The position numbers and the translations under genes are program-made. 64,000 nucleotides of DNA from JANQIO01 sp965601975 (GTDB taxonomy: Bacteria; Pseudomonadota; Gammaproteobacteria; Pseudomonadales; Halieaceae): the NCBI GenBank assembly GCA_965601975.1, contig OZ271856.1:62001-126000 (forward strand). The letters run 5' to 3'. Numbering within the stretch: the stretch's first letter is position 1; every line of letters starts with the position of its first letter. Below, one piece after another: positions 1 through 9,036 of this stretch. The notes under the pieces were generated by a model. That model made no database searches. It was not told the origin of the DNA and was given only the letters and a program-made list of their open reading frames with translations.

Positions 1-114
1 TTGCTGCTCGAGAATGAAGCGGCTGGAAAAGGTGCTGATCAGGACCAGCAGCAGGCTCAGTGCGAGGCACAGGCCGCCGCAGAGCAAGGCCAGTCGCTGG
101 GAAATCCGGTGCAT
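1..114 (-). CDS. AhpA/YtjB-like inner-membrane protein (5' end only)
   Basis: The first 38 codons of a gene running off the left edge. Translation from the ATG at 114 gives a short basic start (MHRISQRLALL) followed by one long hydrophobic segment (about residues 8-27), so the N terminus is membrane-anchored. In E. coli and Pseudomonas a small membrane protein (smp/ytjB, AhpA-like) is divergent from serB in the same position, which is the only reason for the name. The rest of the protein is outside the window, so the family cannot be confirmed. Confidence 0.5.
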   Translation of the reverse strand, partial: MHRISQRLALLCGGLCLALSLLLVLISTFSSRFILEQQ

Positions 115-133
115 GCGCCCCCGTGTCTCGGTG

Positions 134-160
134 TTGGACCTCGCCTCCAGCGGTTAGAAT
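134..160 (+). promoter_or_regulatory. possible sigma-70 promoter of serB
   Basis: TTGGAC (134-139) and TAGAAT (155-160) are separated by 15 bases, shorter than the usual 16-18. They lie in the divergent gap just ahead of serB, whose ribosome-binding site GAGG is at 174-177. It is plausible by position and by the good -10, but the short spacer makes it tentative. Confidence 0.35.
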
Positions 161-185
161 AGGCGCTTTTTCCGAGGCGACGCGC

Positions 186-1403
186 TTGAAACAGATATTG
201 TTGATTAACATTTCGGGTGAAGACAAGCCCGGAGTGACCGCGTCTGTCACGGAAATTCTCGCGGGCTTCGATGTCAACGTGCTCGACATCGGCCAGGCGT
301 CGATCCACGACTACCTGTCCCTGGGGGTGCTGGTGGACCTGCCGGGGCCCGCGGACGACTCGCCGGTGATCGAGGCGCTGCTGCAGCGCACCGACGAGCT
401 GGGCCTGAAGACGCGGCTTACGCCGGTATCCGAGGAGAGCTACGCACACTGGGTCGGCGGCCAGGGCAGGGCGCGCTACATCGTCACCCTGCTGGCCCGG
501 AAGATTACGGCCCACCACCTGACGCGGGTCACCGGCGTGGTGTCCGGCTACGGTCTCAATATCGACGATATTCACCGCCTGTCCGGGCGCGTGCCTCTCG
601 GTGAAACGCCGCCCCTGTCCAAGGCCTGCGTGGAGTTCTCCATCCGCGGCCAGCTCGAGAATACCGAGGCGTTTCGCTCCGACCTGCTGGAGCTGGCCTC
701 TGAGATGGACGTGGATCTCTCCCTGCAGGAAGACAACATGTACCGGCGCAATCGCCGCCTGGTGGCCTTTGATATGGACTCGACCCTGATCGAGGCGGAG
801 GTCATCGACGAGCTGGCGAAGCGCGCCGGGGTCGGCGAGCAGGTGTCAGCGATTACCGAGCGCGCCATGCGCGGCGAGCTGGATTTCAGCGAGAGCTTTC
901 GCGCCCGGGTGGCATTGCTCAAGGGACTGGAAGCCTCGGTGCTGGAAGACGTCGCCGCCTCGCTGCCCCTGACCGAAGGCGCCGAGCATCTTGTGGGCAC
1001 CCTCAAGTCACTGGGCTACAAGACTGCAATCCTGTCCGGCGGCTTCAATTACTTCGGCCGGCACCTGCAGCAGAAGCTGGGCATCGACTACATGTTCGCA
1101 AACGAACTGGAGATAGCCGACGGCGTGGTCACGGGCGAGGTCAACGGTGAGATTGTCGACGGTGAGCGCAAGGCCGCGCTGCTGCGCGACATCGCCGAGC
1201 GCGAGGGCATCGACCTGCAGCAGGCCATCGCGGTCGGCGACGGCGCCAACGACCTGCCCATGCTGAGCATCGCCGGCCTCGGCATCGCCTTCCGCGCCAA
1301 ACCCCTGGTCGCCGCCAGCGCTGAGCAGTCCATCTCGACCCTCGGCCTCGACGGCATTCTCTACCTACTGGGAATCAGCGACCGCTACCAGGCTTCGAAT
1401 TAG
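186..1403 (+). CDS. serB: phosphoserine phosphatase SerB
   Basis: Dephosphorylates O-phosphoserine in the last step of serine synthesis (cytosolic HAD-superfamily hydrolase). The 405-residue product has an N-terminal ACT-like region (about 1-185, LLINISGEDKPG at the start) and a C-terminal HAD domain with the nucleophile motif DMDST at 196-200 and GDGANDLP at 351-358. The length matches the long Pseudomonas-type SerB rather than the 322-residue E. coli form. The frame stays open upstream, but a TTG at 186 with GAGG eight bases ahead fits the start of the ACT homology; a further upstream extension has no homology-like content. The stop overlaps that of the convergent FimW-like gene by four bases. 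Confidence 0.93.
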   Translation: MKQILLINISGEDKPGVTASVTEILAGFDVNVLDIGQASIHDYLSLGVLVDLPGPADDSPVIEALLQRTDELGLKTRLTPVSEESYAHWVGGQGRARYIVTLLARKITAHHLTRVTGVVSGYGLNIDDIHRLSGRVPLGETPPLSKACVEFSIRGQLENTEAFRSDLLELASEMDVDLSLQEDNMYRRNRRLVAFDMDSTLIEAEVIDELAKRAGVGEQVSAITERAMRGELDFSESFRARVALLKGLEASVLEDVAASLPLTEGAEHLVGTLKSLGYKTAILSGGFNYFGRHLQQKLGIDYMFANELEIADGVVTGEVNGEIVDGERKAALLRDIAEREGIDLQQAIAVGDGANDLPMLSIAGLGIAFRAKPLVAASAEQSISTLGLDGILYLLGISDRYQASN

Positions 1404-3190
1404 ATCGAATCCCACATGGAGTCGAACTGGCCGTCGACGACATCGGAGCGGTCTCTCGCGGCCACCTCGTCGAGCTGCTGGATGTAGCGGAACTCGAACT
1501 GGTTGTAGGCGGCGGTCGACGACACCTTCTTGAACAGCTGGATGTAGGATTCCTGGCCACCGCGTATCAAGGTGACCTTCTGGCGCTCCTTGAAGCCCAC
1601 CCGCGGGGTGATCAGCGTGTTGGGCTGGCCCACCAGCTTGATCTCCGGCAGCAGCAGGGCGCGCATCAGGTCGCCGTCTTCACCGGTCTTGTGCTGCACG
1701 CGCGCACCGTAGGGAGTGGCCCGCGGGCTCAGCAGTTCTACACCCAACAGCGTGGTCTGGTCCTTGAGCTGGCTGACCCAGCGAATGACCGCGATGCTCC
1801 AGGCGTTGTTGTCGACCTCGCGCACGGCGATGACATCGCCGGTCTTGATATGGCTGGGAATATCCGATGACCACTCCAGGCAGTAGCCGCCCGGGCTGAC
1901 GTTCGCCATGCGCACCGGGAACACCGGGTGGCGCTCCTTGGTGTCGACGTTGGCGATGTGTCCGGCCTCGCGAATGTGGAACTCCACTTCTTCCAGTGCC
2001 AGGCCCTCTTCGCCCTTGGAAGACTCGAACACGCGGTCCCAGAGTTCCTTCTCCTTGACGAAGTCGTCGGCCATCAGGCCTTCATCGCCTTTGTTGTCGA
2101 GCAGGTGCGCGAACTTGGACGACACCAGCGACTCGAAGTTGATGCCGCCGCTGACATAGAAATGCGTGTTGGACAGTCCCACCGACACCCAGAGCTTTTC
2201 CTGGGCCGGCGCCCGCGCGAAGTTGCGCTTGCTCATCACGCCCCAGGACGTGATCACGTGGTCCAGTACGTTGGGTGAGACCACCGTGTCCTTGTCGAAG
2301 ACGATGGACTGGTCGCCGGTTTCCTGGCGCAGGTCCTGCAGCTTGGCTACCAGCGTGTCGGTGTTGACCACCCGGCAGTTGGGGCCGGGGATCTCGCTGT
2401 AGAGCGACGTGTAGATGGGCGGGTGGTCGCTGGCGAAGTCCACCAGGAACAGGCCGTCGCCCGAGTCCGCGGGCTGCAGTTTGATGTGTTTGACCCACTC
2501 GCGCAGGCCCTTGAACACGCCGGCGAGGTCCCGCTGGCGCAGCTGGTTGGGCTTGCTGGTGCCAAGCATCAGGGCTCGCAGGTAAGTGTCGGTAATGCTG
2601 CCGTCGCCGGCCACTTCGTCGATGACCAACTGGCTGGACAGCTTCTGGCGCTCTGCCAGCAGGAACAGCTGGTTCAGCTCCATCCAGGCGTTGATCTCCA
2701 CCGGCTGGTAGAGCTGGTATGACACCAGCAGCTTCATGCTCGCGGTGGTGATCGCCCGGTGCAGTGACATGCACACCAGCTTCGCGGGATTGGCGCCCGA
2801 GATGGACTGCCGCCGCTGGATCGCCTGGATAGCGGCGATGGTGTAGGCGGTGGTAACCAGTTCGTACAAATTCTGGGCGAGCTTGGCGGCCTTGCGCGGC
2901 TCTTCCGGCAGCACGATCGGCTGGTTCAGGTAGAACTTGGACAGGGTTTGCAGGGCCGTGTGCAGGGTGGGCCGCAGGGCCTCGAGAATCTCGAAGCGCA
3001 TGTCCGGCTTCATGTCGACCCGGTTCAGGTCGCTGATGGCGCTGCGCATCTGCTGCGCCACCTGGGCCGGATTGGCCATGGGCAGGCTCTCCGCCCAGTT
3101 GGTGGCCTGGTCGGTGCTCAAGCCGAACAGCACGAAATCCGACAAATCCTGCCGGGGAATTCGGAGCTTGATAGGCTCGTTATTGCTCAT
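1400..3190 (-). CDS. PilZ-domain c-di-GMP receptor, FimW-like
   Basis: A 596-residue soluble protein. The N-terminal two thirds is a largely helical region without a recognised catalytic motif. The C-terminal part around residues 420-530 carries a PilZ-like signature: an arginine-rich stretch ERHPVFPVR followed by NVSPGG (the N/DxSxxG element), which in this family binds cyclic di-GMP. A protein of this length and layout (FimW) lies close to serB in Pseudomonas, where it acts with type IV pili. The Pseudomonas neighbour FimX is not present here. The name rests on domain layout and synteny recalled from memory. It is transcribed toward serB, with a 4-base convergent overlap. Confidence 0.62.
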   Translation of the reverse strand: MSNNEPIKLRIPRQDLSDFVLFGLSTDQATNWAESLPMANPAQVAQQMRSAISDLNRVDMKPDMRFEILEALRPTLHTALQTLSKFYLNQPIVLPEEPRKAAKLAQNLYELVTTAYTIAAIQAIQRRQSISGANPAKLVCMSLHRAITTASMKLLVSYQLYQPVEINAWMELNQLFLLAERQKLSSQLVIDEVAGDGSITDTYLRALMLGTSKPNQLRQRDLAGVFKGLREWVKHIKLQPADSGDGLFLVDFASDHPPIYTSLYSEIPGPNCRVVNTDTLVAKLQDLRQETGDQSIVFDKDTVVSPNVLDHVITSWGVMSKRNFARAPAQEKLWVSVGLSNTHFYVSGGINFESLVSSKFAHLLDNKGDEGLMADDFVKEKELWDRVFESSKGEEGLALEEVEFHIREAGHIANVDTKERHPVFPVRMANVSPGGYCLEWSSDIPSHIKTGDVIAVREVDNNAWSIAVIRWVSQLKDQTTLLGVELLSPRATPYGARVQHKTGEDGDLMRALLLPEIKLVGQPNTLITPRVGFKERQKVTLIRGGQESYIQLFKKVSSTAAYNQFEFRYIQQLDEVAARDRSDVVDGQFDSMWDSI

Positions 3191-3227
3191 TGCACGGGCT
3201 CAAAAATCATGTTTTATAAGTGGTTAT

Positions 3228-3290
3228 AACCAATATTACCTAAGTATTTGTTTATAGGACAAATTTTAGTTGTCGGTAATATTTGGTACC
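3228..3290. promoter_or_regulatory. AT-rich dyad in the fimW-like/efp intergenic region
   Basis: The 267-base gap between the divergent FimW-like gene and efp holds no gene. It contains an imperfect inverted repeat: AACCAATATTACC at 3228-3240 and GGTAATATTTGGTACC at 3275-3290, 34 bases apart, in a much more AT-rich stretch than its surroundings. This is typical of a promoter/operator region for two divergent genes. No regulator can be named. Confidence 0.35.
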
Positions 3291-3457
3291 GCTTCGTAAT
3301 CCCTTGCCGAAAACGGTCGTTACAGTGAAGCAGCTATGCCATGGGCTGTCCAGCAAGATGGGCACAGCCGCCGCCGCGCAGGCTGCATCATACGGCGCTT
3401 TACGGTATGATTGCCGCCCTTTTTTGAGCGACCGAATAAACAGGAACACGATTCCAA

Positions 3458-4027
3458 ATGCCTAGTTTCTCCACCAACGAATTCCGCTCCGGTCTCAAGG
3501 TCATGCTGGACGGCGATCCCTGCAGCATTATCGAAAACGAGTTTGTGAAGCCCGGCAAGGGCCAGGCCTTCAATCGCGTCAAGCTGCGCAACCTCAAGTC
3601 CGGCCGGGTCTGGGAGCGCACCTTCAAGTCAGGCGAATCCCTCGAGGGCGCCGACGTGATGGACCGCACCATGGAATACCTCTACAACGACGGTGAGTTC
3701 TGGCACTTCATGGAGCCGGACACCTACGAGCAGTACCAGGCGGACAAGGCCGCGGTCGGTGACGCCGCCCAGTGGCTCAAGGAGACCGATCGCTGCGAGG
3801 TTACCCTCTACAACGACTCGCCGCTGGCGGTCACCCCGGCCAACTTCGTCGAACTGGAAGTGGTGGAAACCGACCCCGGCCTCAAGGGTGATACCGCCTC
3901 CGGCGGCAGCAAGCCCGCTACCCTGAGCACGGGCGCCGTCGTGAAAGTCCCGCTGTTCCTGAACCAGGGCGAAGTGGTGCGCATCGACACCCGCACCGGC
4001 GAATACGTCGGCCGCGGCAAGGCCTGA
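3458..4027 (+). CDS. efp: translation elongation factor P
   Basis: EF-P binds between the ribosomal P and E sites and relieves stalling at polyproline stretches. The 189-residue product matches the usual length and has three beta domains. The modification loop reads KPGKGQA with Lys34 at the tip, the residue beta-lysylated by EpmA in E. coli-type systems. The next gene starts directly after the stop codon and is EpmA, so substrate and modifying enzyme are translationally coupled. EpmB, needed to make beta-lysine, is not in the window; in enterobacteria it sits divergently beside efp. Confidence 0.97.
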   Translation: MPSFSTNEFRSGLKVMLDGDPCSIIENEFVKPGKGQAFNRVKLRNLKSGRVWERTFKSGESLEGADVMDRTMEYLYNDGEFWHFMEPDTYEQYQADKAAVGDAAQWLKETDRCEVTLYNDSPLAVTPANFVELEVVETDPGLKGDTASGGSKPATLSTGAVVKVPLFLNQGEVVRIDTRTGEYVGRGKA

Positions 4028-4975
4028 TTGTCCGACACTGCCAATCCCGCTGACTGGGCCCCGGGCGCCGCGCTGCCGGCACTGCGGGCCCGGGCCGACA
4101 TTCTCTCCACACTTCGGGGCTTCTTCGCCGAACGCGGCGTACTGGAAGTCGATACCCCGCTGCTGTGCCGGGGCACGGTCACCGATCCGGCCCTGACCCC
4201 GATCGCCGGCGGTGATCGCTGGCTGCAGACCTCCCCGGAATACGCCATGAAGCGGCTGCTGGCCGCGGGCAGCGGCCCCATCTTCCAGGTTTGCAAGGCG
4301 TTCCGTGCCGCCGAGGCGGGCAGCCGACACAATCCCGAGTTCACCCTGCTGGAGTGGTACCGCCCGGGCTTTGACCTGCGCACATTGATGGAAGAGGTGG
4401 CGGAGCTGGTGCAGTCAGTGCTGGGTGAGAAGCCCACAGAATTCCTCGATTACCGCAGCGCGTTCCAGCGCCACCTGGATGTTGACCCCCACACCGCCAG
4501 CGTTGAAATGCTGGAGGCCTGCGCGCGGCAACGGCTGGATTACGCCGGCGGCGAGGAGTCGCGCGACACCTGGCTGGACCTGTTGATGAGCCACGTCATC
4601 GAACCGGCGCTGTCGGCCCTCACGTTCATCTACGACTACCCCGCCAGCCAGGCAGCCCTGGCGCGACTGAAACAGGATGGCGAGGTGCAGGTGGCGGAGC
4701 GCTTCGAGGTTTACGTCGACGGCGTCGAGCTTGCCAACGGTTATTTTGAACTGACCGATGCGGTCGAACAGCGCCGGCGTTTCGAGGCGGACAACGCGCG
4801 ACTTGAAGCGGCGGGTATTGCCCCGCGGCCCATCGATGAGGCGCTGCTGGCAGCACTGGAAGCGGGGCTTCCTGAATGCTCGGGGGTGGCGCTGGGACTG
4901 GATCGACTGGTGATGCTGAAGCTGGGCGCGGAGCGGCTCGAGGACGTGCTCAGCTTTGACTGGGGTCGCTGCTGA
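4028..4975 (+). CDS. epmA: EF-P--(R)-beta-lysine ligase EpmA (GenX/PoxA)
   Basis: A truncated class II lysyl-tRNA-synthetase-like enzyme of 315 residues, lacking the anticodon-binding domain, that attaches beta-lysine to Lys34 of EF-P. Visible class II signatures are LQTSPEYAMKRLL, the motif 2 region FRAAEAGSRHNPEFTLLEWY and the motif 3 region GVALGLDRLVMLKLG near the C terminus. The start is a TTG immediately after the efp stop (TGATTG), with no room for its own leader, so translation probably relies on coupling to efp. Its 3' end overlaps the convergent thioesterase gene by 26 bases. Confidence 0.93.
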   Translation: MSDTANPADWAPGAALPALRARADILSTLRGFFAERGVLEVDTPLLCRGTVTDPALTPIAGGDRWLQTSPEYAMKRLLAAGSGPIFQVCKAFRAAEAGSRHNPEFTLLEWYRPGFDLRTLMEEVAELVQSVLGEKPTEFLDYRSAFQRHLDVDPHTASVEMLEACARQRLDYAGGEESRDTWLDLLMSHVIEPALSALTFIYDYPASQAALARLKQDGEVQVAERFEVYVDGVELANGYFELTDAVEQRRRFEADNARLEAAGIAPRPIDEALLAALEAGLPECSGVALGLDRLVMLKLGAERLEDVLSFDWGRC

Positions 4976-5414
4976 GGCCCACCACCGCCGGCCCGTAACC
5001 TTCCACGAATTCCTTCGGCAGCCTGCGCGGCTTGCCGCTCTCCAGGTCCACGCAGGCAAACTGCATTCCCGCCCGCAGCACGGTGGCGCCGTCTGCGGGC
5101 CTCAGAACCTGGAAGCGTCGCTGCATGGTGAGCTTTTCGTCCCAGTCGACGATCCAGGTCGCCGCGACCAGTTCATCACCCAGGTAGGAGGGCTTCAGGT
5201 AATCGAACTCGCTGCGGGTAATCACCATGGCCCGGTTCAGGCGCTCGTAGGCGGCCAGGTCCAGGCCCAGCGCATCGGAATGGTCCCAGGCCACCTGCTC
5301 GCACCAGGTCACGTACACGGCGTTGTTGCAATGACGCAGGCCGTCGATGTGTTCAGCCTCGACCGTGACGGCGAGGGTGTGGGGACCGGGAAAGTCCCAG
5401 GGCAGGTCGCTCAC
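4950..5414 (-). CDS. hot-dog-fold acyl-CoA thioesterase (4HBT/YbgC-like)
   Basis: A 154-residue protein of the 4-hydroxybenzoyl-CoA thioesterase type. It has the characteristic early segment AEHIDGLRHCNNAVYVTWCEQ, in which an acidic residue precedes HxxNxxY in this family, and the usual central strands (TRSEFDYLKPSYLGDEL). The substrate is unknown. It is the second gene of a minus-strand pair: its start overlaps the nhaC-like stop by four bases (5411-5414). Its stop lies inside the 3' end of epmA. Confidence 0.8.
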   Translation of the reverse strand: MSDLPWDFPGPHTLAVTVEAEHIDGLRHCNNAVYVTWCEQVAWDHSDALGLDLAAYERLNRAMVITRSEFDYLKPSYLGDELVAATWIVDWDEKLTMQRRFQVLRPADGATVLRAGMQFACVDLESGKPRRLPKEFVEGYGPAVVGLSSDPSQS

Positions 5415-6946
5415 TGGGAGGCGGTGGCGGCGGGTACAGTGGCTGCGCCGACGCGTTCAGGTTCCAGCGGCTTCTGGCCAATTGCCCAGTAGCCGTAGAT
5501 GATCGCGATGATGGGCGTGGCCAGGTTGAAAAACGCGAACGGCGCATAGGTCAGCGTGGCCACCCCCAGGGTCGCCGCCATGTACGCGCCGCAGGTATTC
5601 CAGGGGATCAGTGCCGAGGTCAGTGTGGCGGAGTCTTCCAGCGTGCGCGACAGGTTCAGCCGCGACAGGCCGCGCCGCTCGTATTCGTCGCGGTACATGC
5701 CGCCGGGCAGCGAGATGGCAATGAATTGGTCGGCGGTGGTGATGTTGGTGGCGATGCCGGTGACGACGGTGGCCGTCACCAGGCCACCGTTGGTCTTGGC
5801 CCGCGCCAGCGCCGCCTTTACCAGGAACTGCAGGATGCCGACTTTCTGCAGGGCACCGCCGAAGGCCATGGCGCAGAGAATCAGCGACACCGTGTTGAGC
5901 ATGCTCTTCATACCGCCCTTCGACAACAGCTTGTCCATGAAGGCGTTGCCACTGTCGGCGCTGTAGCCGCTGAACAGGCTGGTCCAGACACCCCGGGCCT
6001 GCAGCGCATTCTCGCCCAGGGGCCAGGTGGCACCAACCGCCAGGCGGCTTACGGCCTCCGGCTGGAAGACCAGGGAAAAGACTACCGCGACAAGGGTGCT
6101 CAGCAGGATCGCCGGCAGTGCCGGCATCTTGCGCCACACCAGGAACAGCATCAGCATCAGCGGGATGAACAGGTGCATGCCGATGTTGAACTGCTGCCCG
6201 AGGCTGGCGCGCAGTTCGGCGATCTGCTCCGGTGGTGCAGCATCACCGCCGCTCAGGAACGTGAACAGCACCAGCGCGATGATGAACGCCGGCACTGTAG
6301 TCCACAGCATGTGTCGGATGTGATCGAACAGGTCGACGCCGGTGGTGGCGGCGGCCAGGTTGGTGGTGTCCGACAGGGGCGACAGTTTGTCGCCGAAGTA
6401 GGCGCCGGAGACAATGGCGCCGGCGGCAATGGCCGGCGACAGGTTGAAGCTGGCGGCAATCGCCATCAGGCCAATGCCCATGGTGCCAGCCACCGTCCAT
6501 GAGGAGCCGATGCTGACCGCGACCAGGGCACAAATCAGGGTGCAGGCAGCATAGAAGATATCCGGCGACAGTATCTGTACGCCGTAGAACACCAGGGCCG
6601 GAATGGTGCCTGCGAGGATAAATGCGCCGATCAGCATACCCACCGACATCAGGATCAGCATGGGGATCAGGCACATGGCGATACCGTCCACCAGGCCCTC
6701 TTCGATCTGCCGCCAGGTATAGCCCAGCCGCTTCCCCACCAGGCCCACAGCGCCTGCGCTCAGCAGAAGCGCAATTTGGTTGGCGCCGTAGGAAGAGTCT
6801 GACCTGAACAGGTAGACCGAAAGCGCGAGCAGGCCGATAAGCAGGGCGATAGGAGCCAGGGCGAGGCCTGGGGTGAGGGGTCGAATCTCGGGTGTCACAG
6901 CGGTTGGTGTCGGAGAATGTTGCGTCGCAGGATGCCTGATCTTCAT
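5411..6946 (-). CDS. nhaC: NhaC-family Na+/H+ antiporter
   Basis: A 511-residue polytopic inner-membrane protein with roughly 12 hydrophobic segments. It shows NhaC-type conserved stretches SIGSSWTVAGTMGIGLM, GAYFGDKLSPLSDTTNLAA and GIATNITTADQFIAI. Members exchange sodium for protons and support pH and sodium homeostasis, which fits a marine lifestyle. It heads a two-gene minus-strand operon with the thioesterase. The ATG at 6946 is followed by a polar N-terminal tail of about 25 residues before the first membrane segment. It is divergent from the sugar-dehydrogenase lipoprotein, with a 65-base gap. Confidence 0.88.
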   Translation of the reverse strand: MKIRHPATQHSPTPTAVTPEIRPLTPGLALAPIALLIGLLALSVYLFRSDSSYGANQIALLLSAGAVGLVGKRLGYTWRQIEEGLVDGIAMCLIPMLILMSVGMLIGAFILAGTIPALVFYGVQILSPDIFYAACTLICALVAVSIGSSWTVAGTMGIGLMAIAASFNLSPAIAAGAIVSGAYFGDKLSPLSDTTNLAAATTGVDLFDHIRHMLWTTVPAFIIALVLFTFLSGGDAAPPEQIAELRASLGQQFNIGMHLFIPLMLMLFLVWRKMPALPAILLSTLVAVVFSLVFQPEAVSRLAVGATWPLGENALQARGVWTSLFSGYSADSGNAFMDKLLSKGGMKSMLNTVSLILCAMAFGGALQKVGILQFLVKAALARAKTNGGLVTATVVTGIATNITTADQFIAISLPGGMYRDEYERRGLSRLNLSRTLEDSATLTSALIPWNTCGAYMAATLGVATLTYAPFAFFNLATPIIAIIYGYWAIGQKPLEPERVGAATVPAATASQ

Positions 6947-7011
6947 ACAATGGTACAGCCCCGGTGCTTGCTATAAACTCATCAAGCCTTCAACCCGGGA
7001 CGCTGTTTTCC

Positions 7012-8139
7012 ATGCCCAAGTCACTGCTTCGCCTGTCGGCAACGCTCGTATTTTTTGTTCTCGCCGCCTGCAACGGCGCCGCTCCGGTCGACTCCGCCAG
7101 TGCTGAACCTTCCGCGGTGAATGACGCCGGACTGACCCTCACGCCAATCGCGGACGACCTGGAGAAGCCCTGGGGCATGGATTTTCTCAGCGAGCGTGAA
7201 ATGTTGATTACGGAGCAGGGCGGCCGCGTACTGCGGGTGGACCTCGCCAGCGGCGAGAGCCGCGAGATCACCGGCGTCCCCAAAAGCACAGAGCACGGCC
7301 AGGGGGGCATGCTGGACGTGTTGGTCGAGCAGGCAGACACCGGGCCGTTGGTCTACCTGAGCTTCACCCACGCCAACGGCGAGGGCTACACCACACGCGT
7401 GACCCGCGGGACGCTGGTGGGTGATGCGCTCGAGGATGTCGAGGTGTTGTTTACCGCGCAGCCCTACTACGACACCCGCTACCACTTTGGCAGCCGCCTG
7501 TTGATCGTCGACGACTACCTGTTCCTGACGGTCGGCGATCGCGGCAACCGTGACTATGCCCAGGACGTTTCCCGCCACAACGGCAAGGTCATGCGCATAC
7601 ACAAGGACGGTCGCGTACCCGCCGACAACCCCTTCGTCGACCGCGACGATGCCCTGCCGGAAATCTGGACCTACGGCCACCGCAATCCCCAGGGGCTGGC
7701 CCAGCACCCGGACGGTTCCCTCTGGGTCAGCGAGCACGGCCCCAAGGGGGGCGACGAACTCAACCGACTGGAGCCCGGCACCAACTACGGCTGGCCAATC
7801 ATTACCTACGGCGAGGAATACCGCGGCGGCAAGATCGGCGAGGGGACGCACAAGGAGGGGATGGAGCAGCCCGTGAAGTACTACGTGCCTTCCATCGCTA
7901 CTTGCGGCATGGACTTCTACAGCGGCGACCGCTACGCGGGATGGTCTGACTCGCTGCTGGTGACCGCCCTGGCGCTGACACACCTGAACCGTGTCGAGCT
8001 GGATGGTGATCGCTTCGGCACCGAGTATCGCCATTTCGACGATGCCGGCCTGCGCTTCCGCGACGTCCAGTCGGGCCCCGACGGCTACGTTTACGTTCTC
8101 GCCGGCAGCGGCCTGTACCGGGTCGTTCCGAGGGGCTGA
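7012..8139 (+). CDS. PQQ-dependent aldose sugar dehydrogenase-like lipoprotein (YliI/Asd type)
   Basis: A six-bladed beta-propeller oxidoreductase of the soluble aldose dehydrogenase type. Family signatures visible are EKPWGMDFL, GDRGNRDYAQD, GHRNPQGLA and WVSEHGPKGGDELN; the histidine and acidic residues in these usually bind the substrate and PQQ. The ATG at 7012 is chosen over an in-frame ATG 48 bases upstream because it gives a clean lipoprotein signal (hydrophobic LSATLVFFVLAAC, Cys acylated). The protein is therefore membrane-tethered in the periplasm. 375 residues, near the family length. A DMT transporter gene follows after six bases. Confidence 0.85.
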   Translation: MPKSLLRLSATLVFFVLAACNGAAPVDSASAEPSAVNDAGLTLTPIADDLEKPWGMDFLSEREMLITEQGGRVLRVDLASGESREITGVPKSTEHGQGGMLDVLVEQADTGPLVYLSFTHANGEGYTTRVTRGTLVGDALEDVEVLFTAQPYYDTRYHFGSRLLIVDDYLFLTVGDRGNRDYAQDVSRHNGKVMRIHKDGRVPADNPFVDRDDALPEIWTYGHRNPQGLAQHPDGSLWVSEHGPKGGDELNRLEPGTNYGWPIITYGEEYRGGKIGEGTHKEGMEQPVKYYVPSIATCGMDFYSGDRYAGWSDSLLVTALALTHLNRVELDGDRFGTEYRHFDDAGLRFRDVQSGPDGYVYVLAGSGLYRVVPRG

Positions 8140-8145
8140 GGCCGC

Positions 8146-9036
8146 GTGCACCGCGATCGCCGGGCCCTGTTGCTGGGCCTGTGTGCTGTCTTCCTCTGGT
8201 CCACCGTTGCCACCGCCTTCAAGGTGGCGCTGCGCTACTTCGACGTTTTCCAGCTGGTGTTCTTTGCCAGCGTGGCCTCTGGCGCGGCGCTACTGATTGC
8301 CGTCGCCCTGCGCGGCCAGCTCGGCGAACTCGCTGCTGAGCTCAAACGTTCGCCCGGGTACTACCTGGCCATGGCGGCCCTGAACCCTTGCCTGTATTAC
8401 GTGGTTCTGTTGACTGCCTATGACCTGCTGCCGGCCCAGCAGGCCCAGGCCATCAACTACACCTGGGCCATTACCCTGTCCTTGCTGGCGATCCCGCTGT
8501 TGAAGCAGCCGCTGAAAGGACGCGACATGATCGCCGCCGCCGGCGGCTACTTCGGGGTGCTGGTGATCGCCACCCGCGGCGACTTCCTGAGCCTTCAGTT
8601 CGATAGCGGCCTGGGTGTGTCCCTGGCGCTGTTCAGCACCCTGCTGTGGGCGAGTTACTGGATTGCCAGCGCCCGTAACCCGCGGGATGCCACCGTGGCC
8701 CTGTGCCTGACCTTCCTGCTGGCTATTCCCATGAGCGCCGCGGTCTGTGCGACCTTCTCGACCCTGGTGCTCCCGGGCTGGCAGGGGCTCGCCGCCGCGA
8801 CCTATGTCGGGCTATTCGAAATGGGGGTCACCTTCATGCTCTGGTCAGCCGCCCTGCGCACGGCGAGCCGGGTGGCGCTGGTGGGGAACCTTATTTTCCT
8901 CGCGCCGTTCCTGTCGCTGGTGTTTATCCAGGTCATCCTCGGTGAAACCATTCACCCCGCCACGATCGTCGGCCTGTGCCTGATCGTGCCCGCGGCACTG
9001 TACCAGCAGATGCAGCGGCCCCAGCCCGCATCGTGA
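8146..9036 (+). CDS. EamA/DMT-family transporter
   Basis: A 296-residue inner-membrane protein with about ten transmembrane helices in two homologous halves, as in EamA/RhaT drug-metabolite transporters. The first half ends near ILLKQPLKGRD and the second at FIQVILGETI, the repeat-specific exit motifs. The substrate cannot be told from sequence. It starts with GTG at 8146, six bases after the sugar-dehydrogenase gene, and its stop overlaps the GTG of the next gene (GTGA). It therefore probably belongs to one transcript with its neighbours. Confidence 0.85.
   Translation: MHRDRRALLLGLCAVFLWSTVATAFKVALRYFDVFQLVFFASVASGAALLIAVALRGQLGELAAELKRSPGYYLAMAALNPCLYYVVLLTAYDLLPAQQAQAINYTWAITLSLLAIPLLKQPLKGRDMIAAAGGYFGVLVIATRGDFLSLQFDSGLGVSLALFSTLLWASYWIASARNPRDATVALCLTFLLAIPMSAAVCATFSTLVLPGWQGLAAATYVGLFEMGVTFMLWSAALRTASRVALVGNLIFLAPFLSLVFIQVILGETIHPATIVGLCLIVPAALYQQMQRPQPAS

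Noticed and set aside
7021..8151. A 376-codon minus-strand open frame
   Set aside because: Complete overlap with the sugar-dehydrogenase lipoprotein gene, which has clear family motifs; the reverse frame has none.
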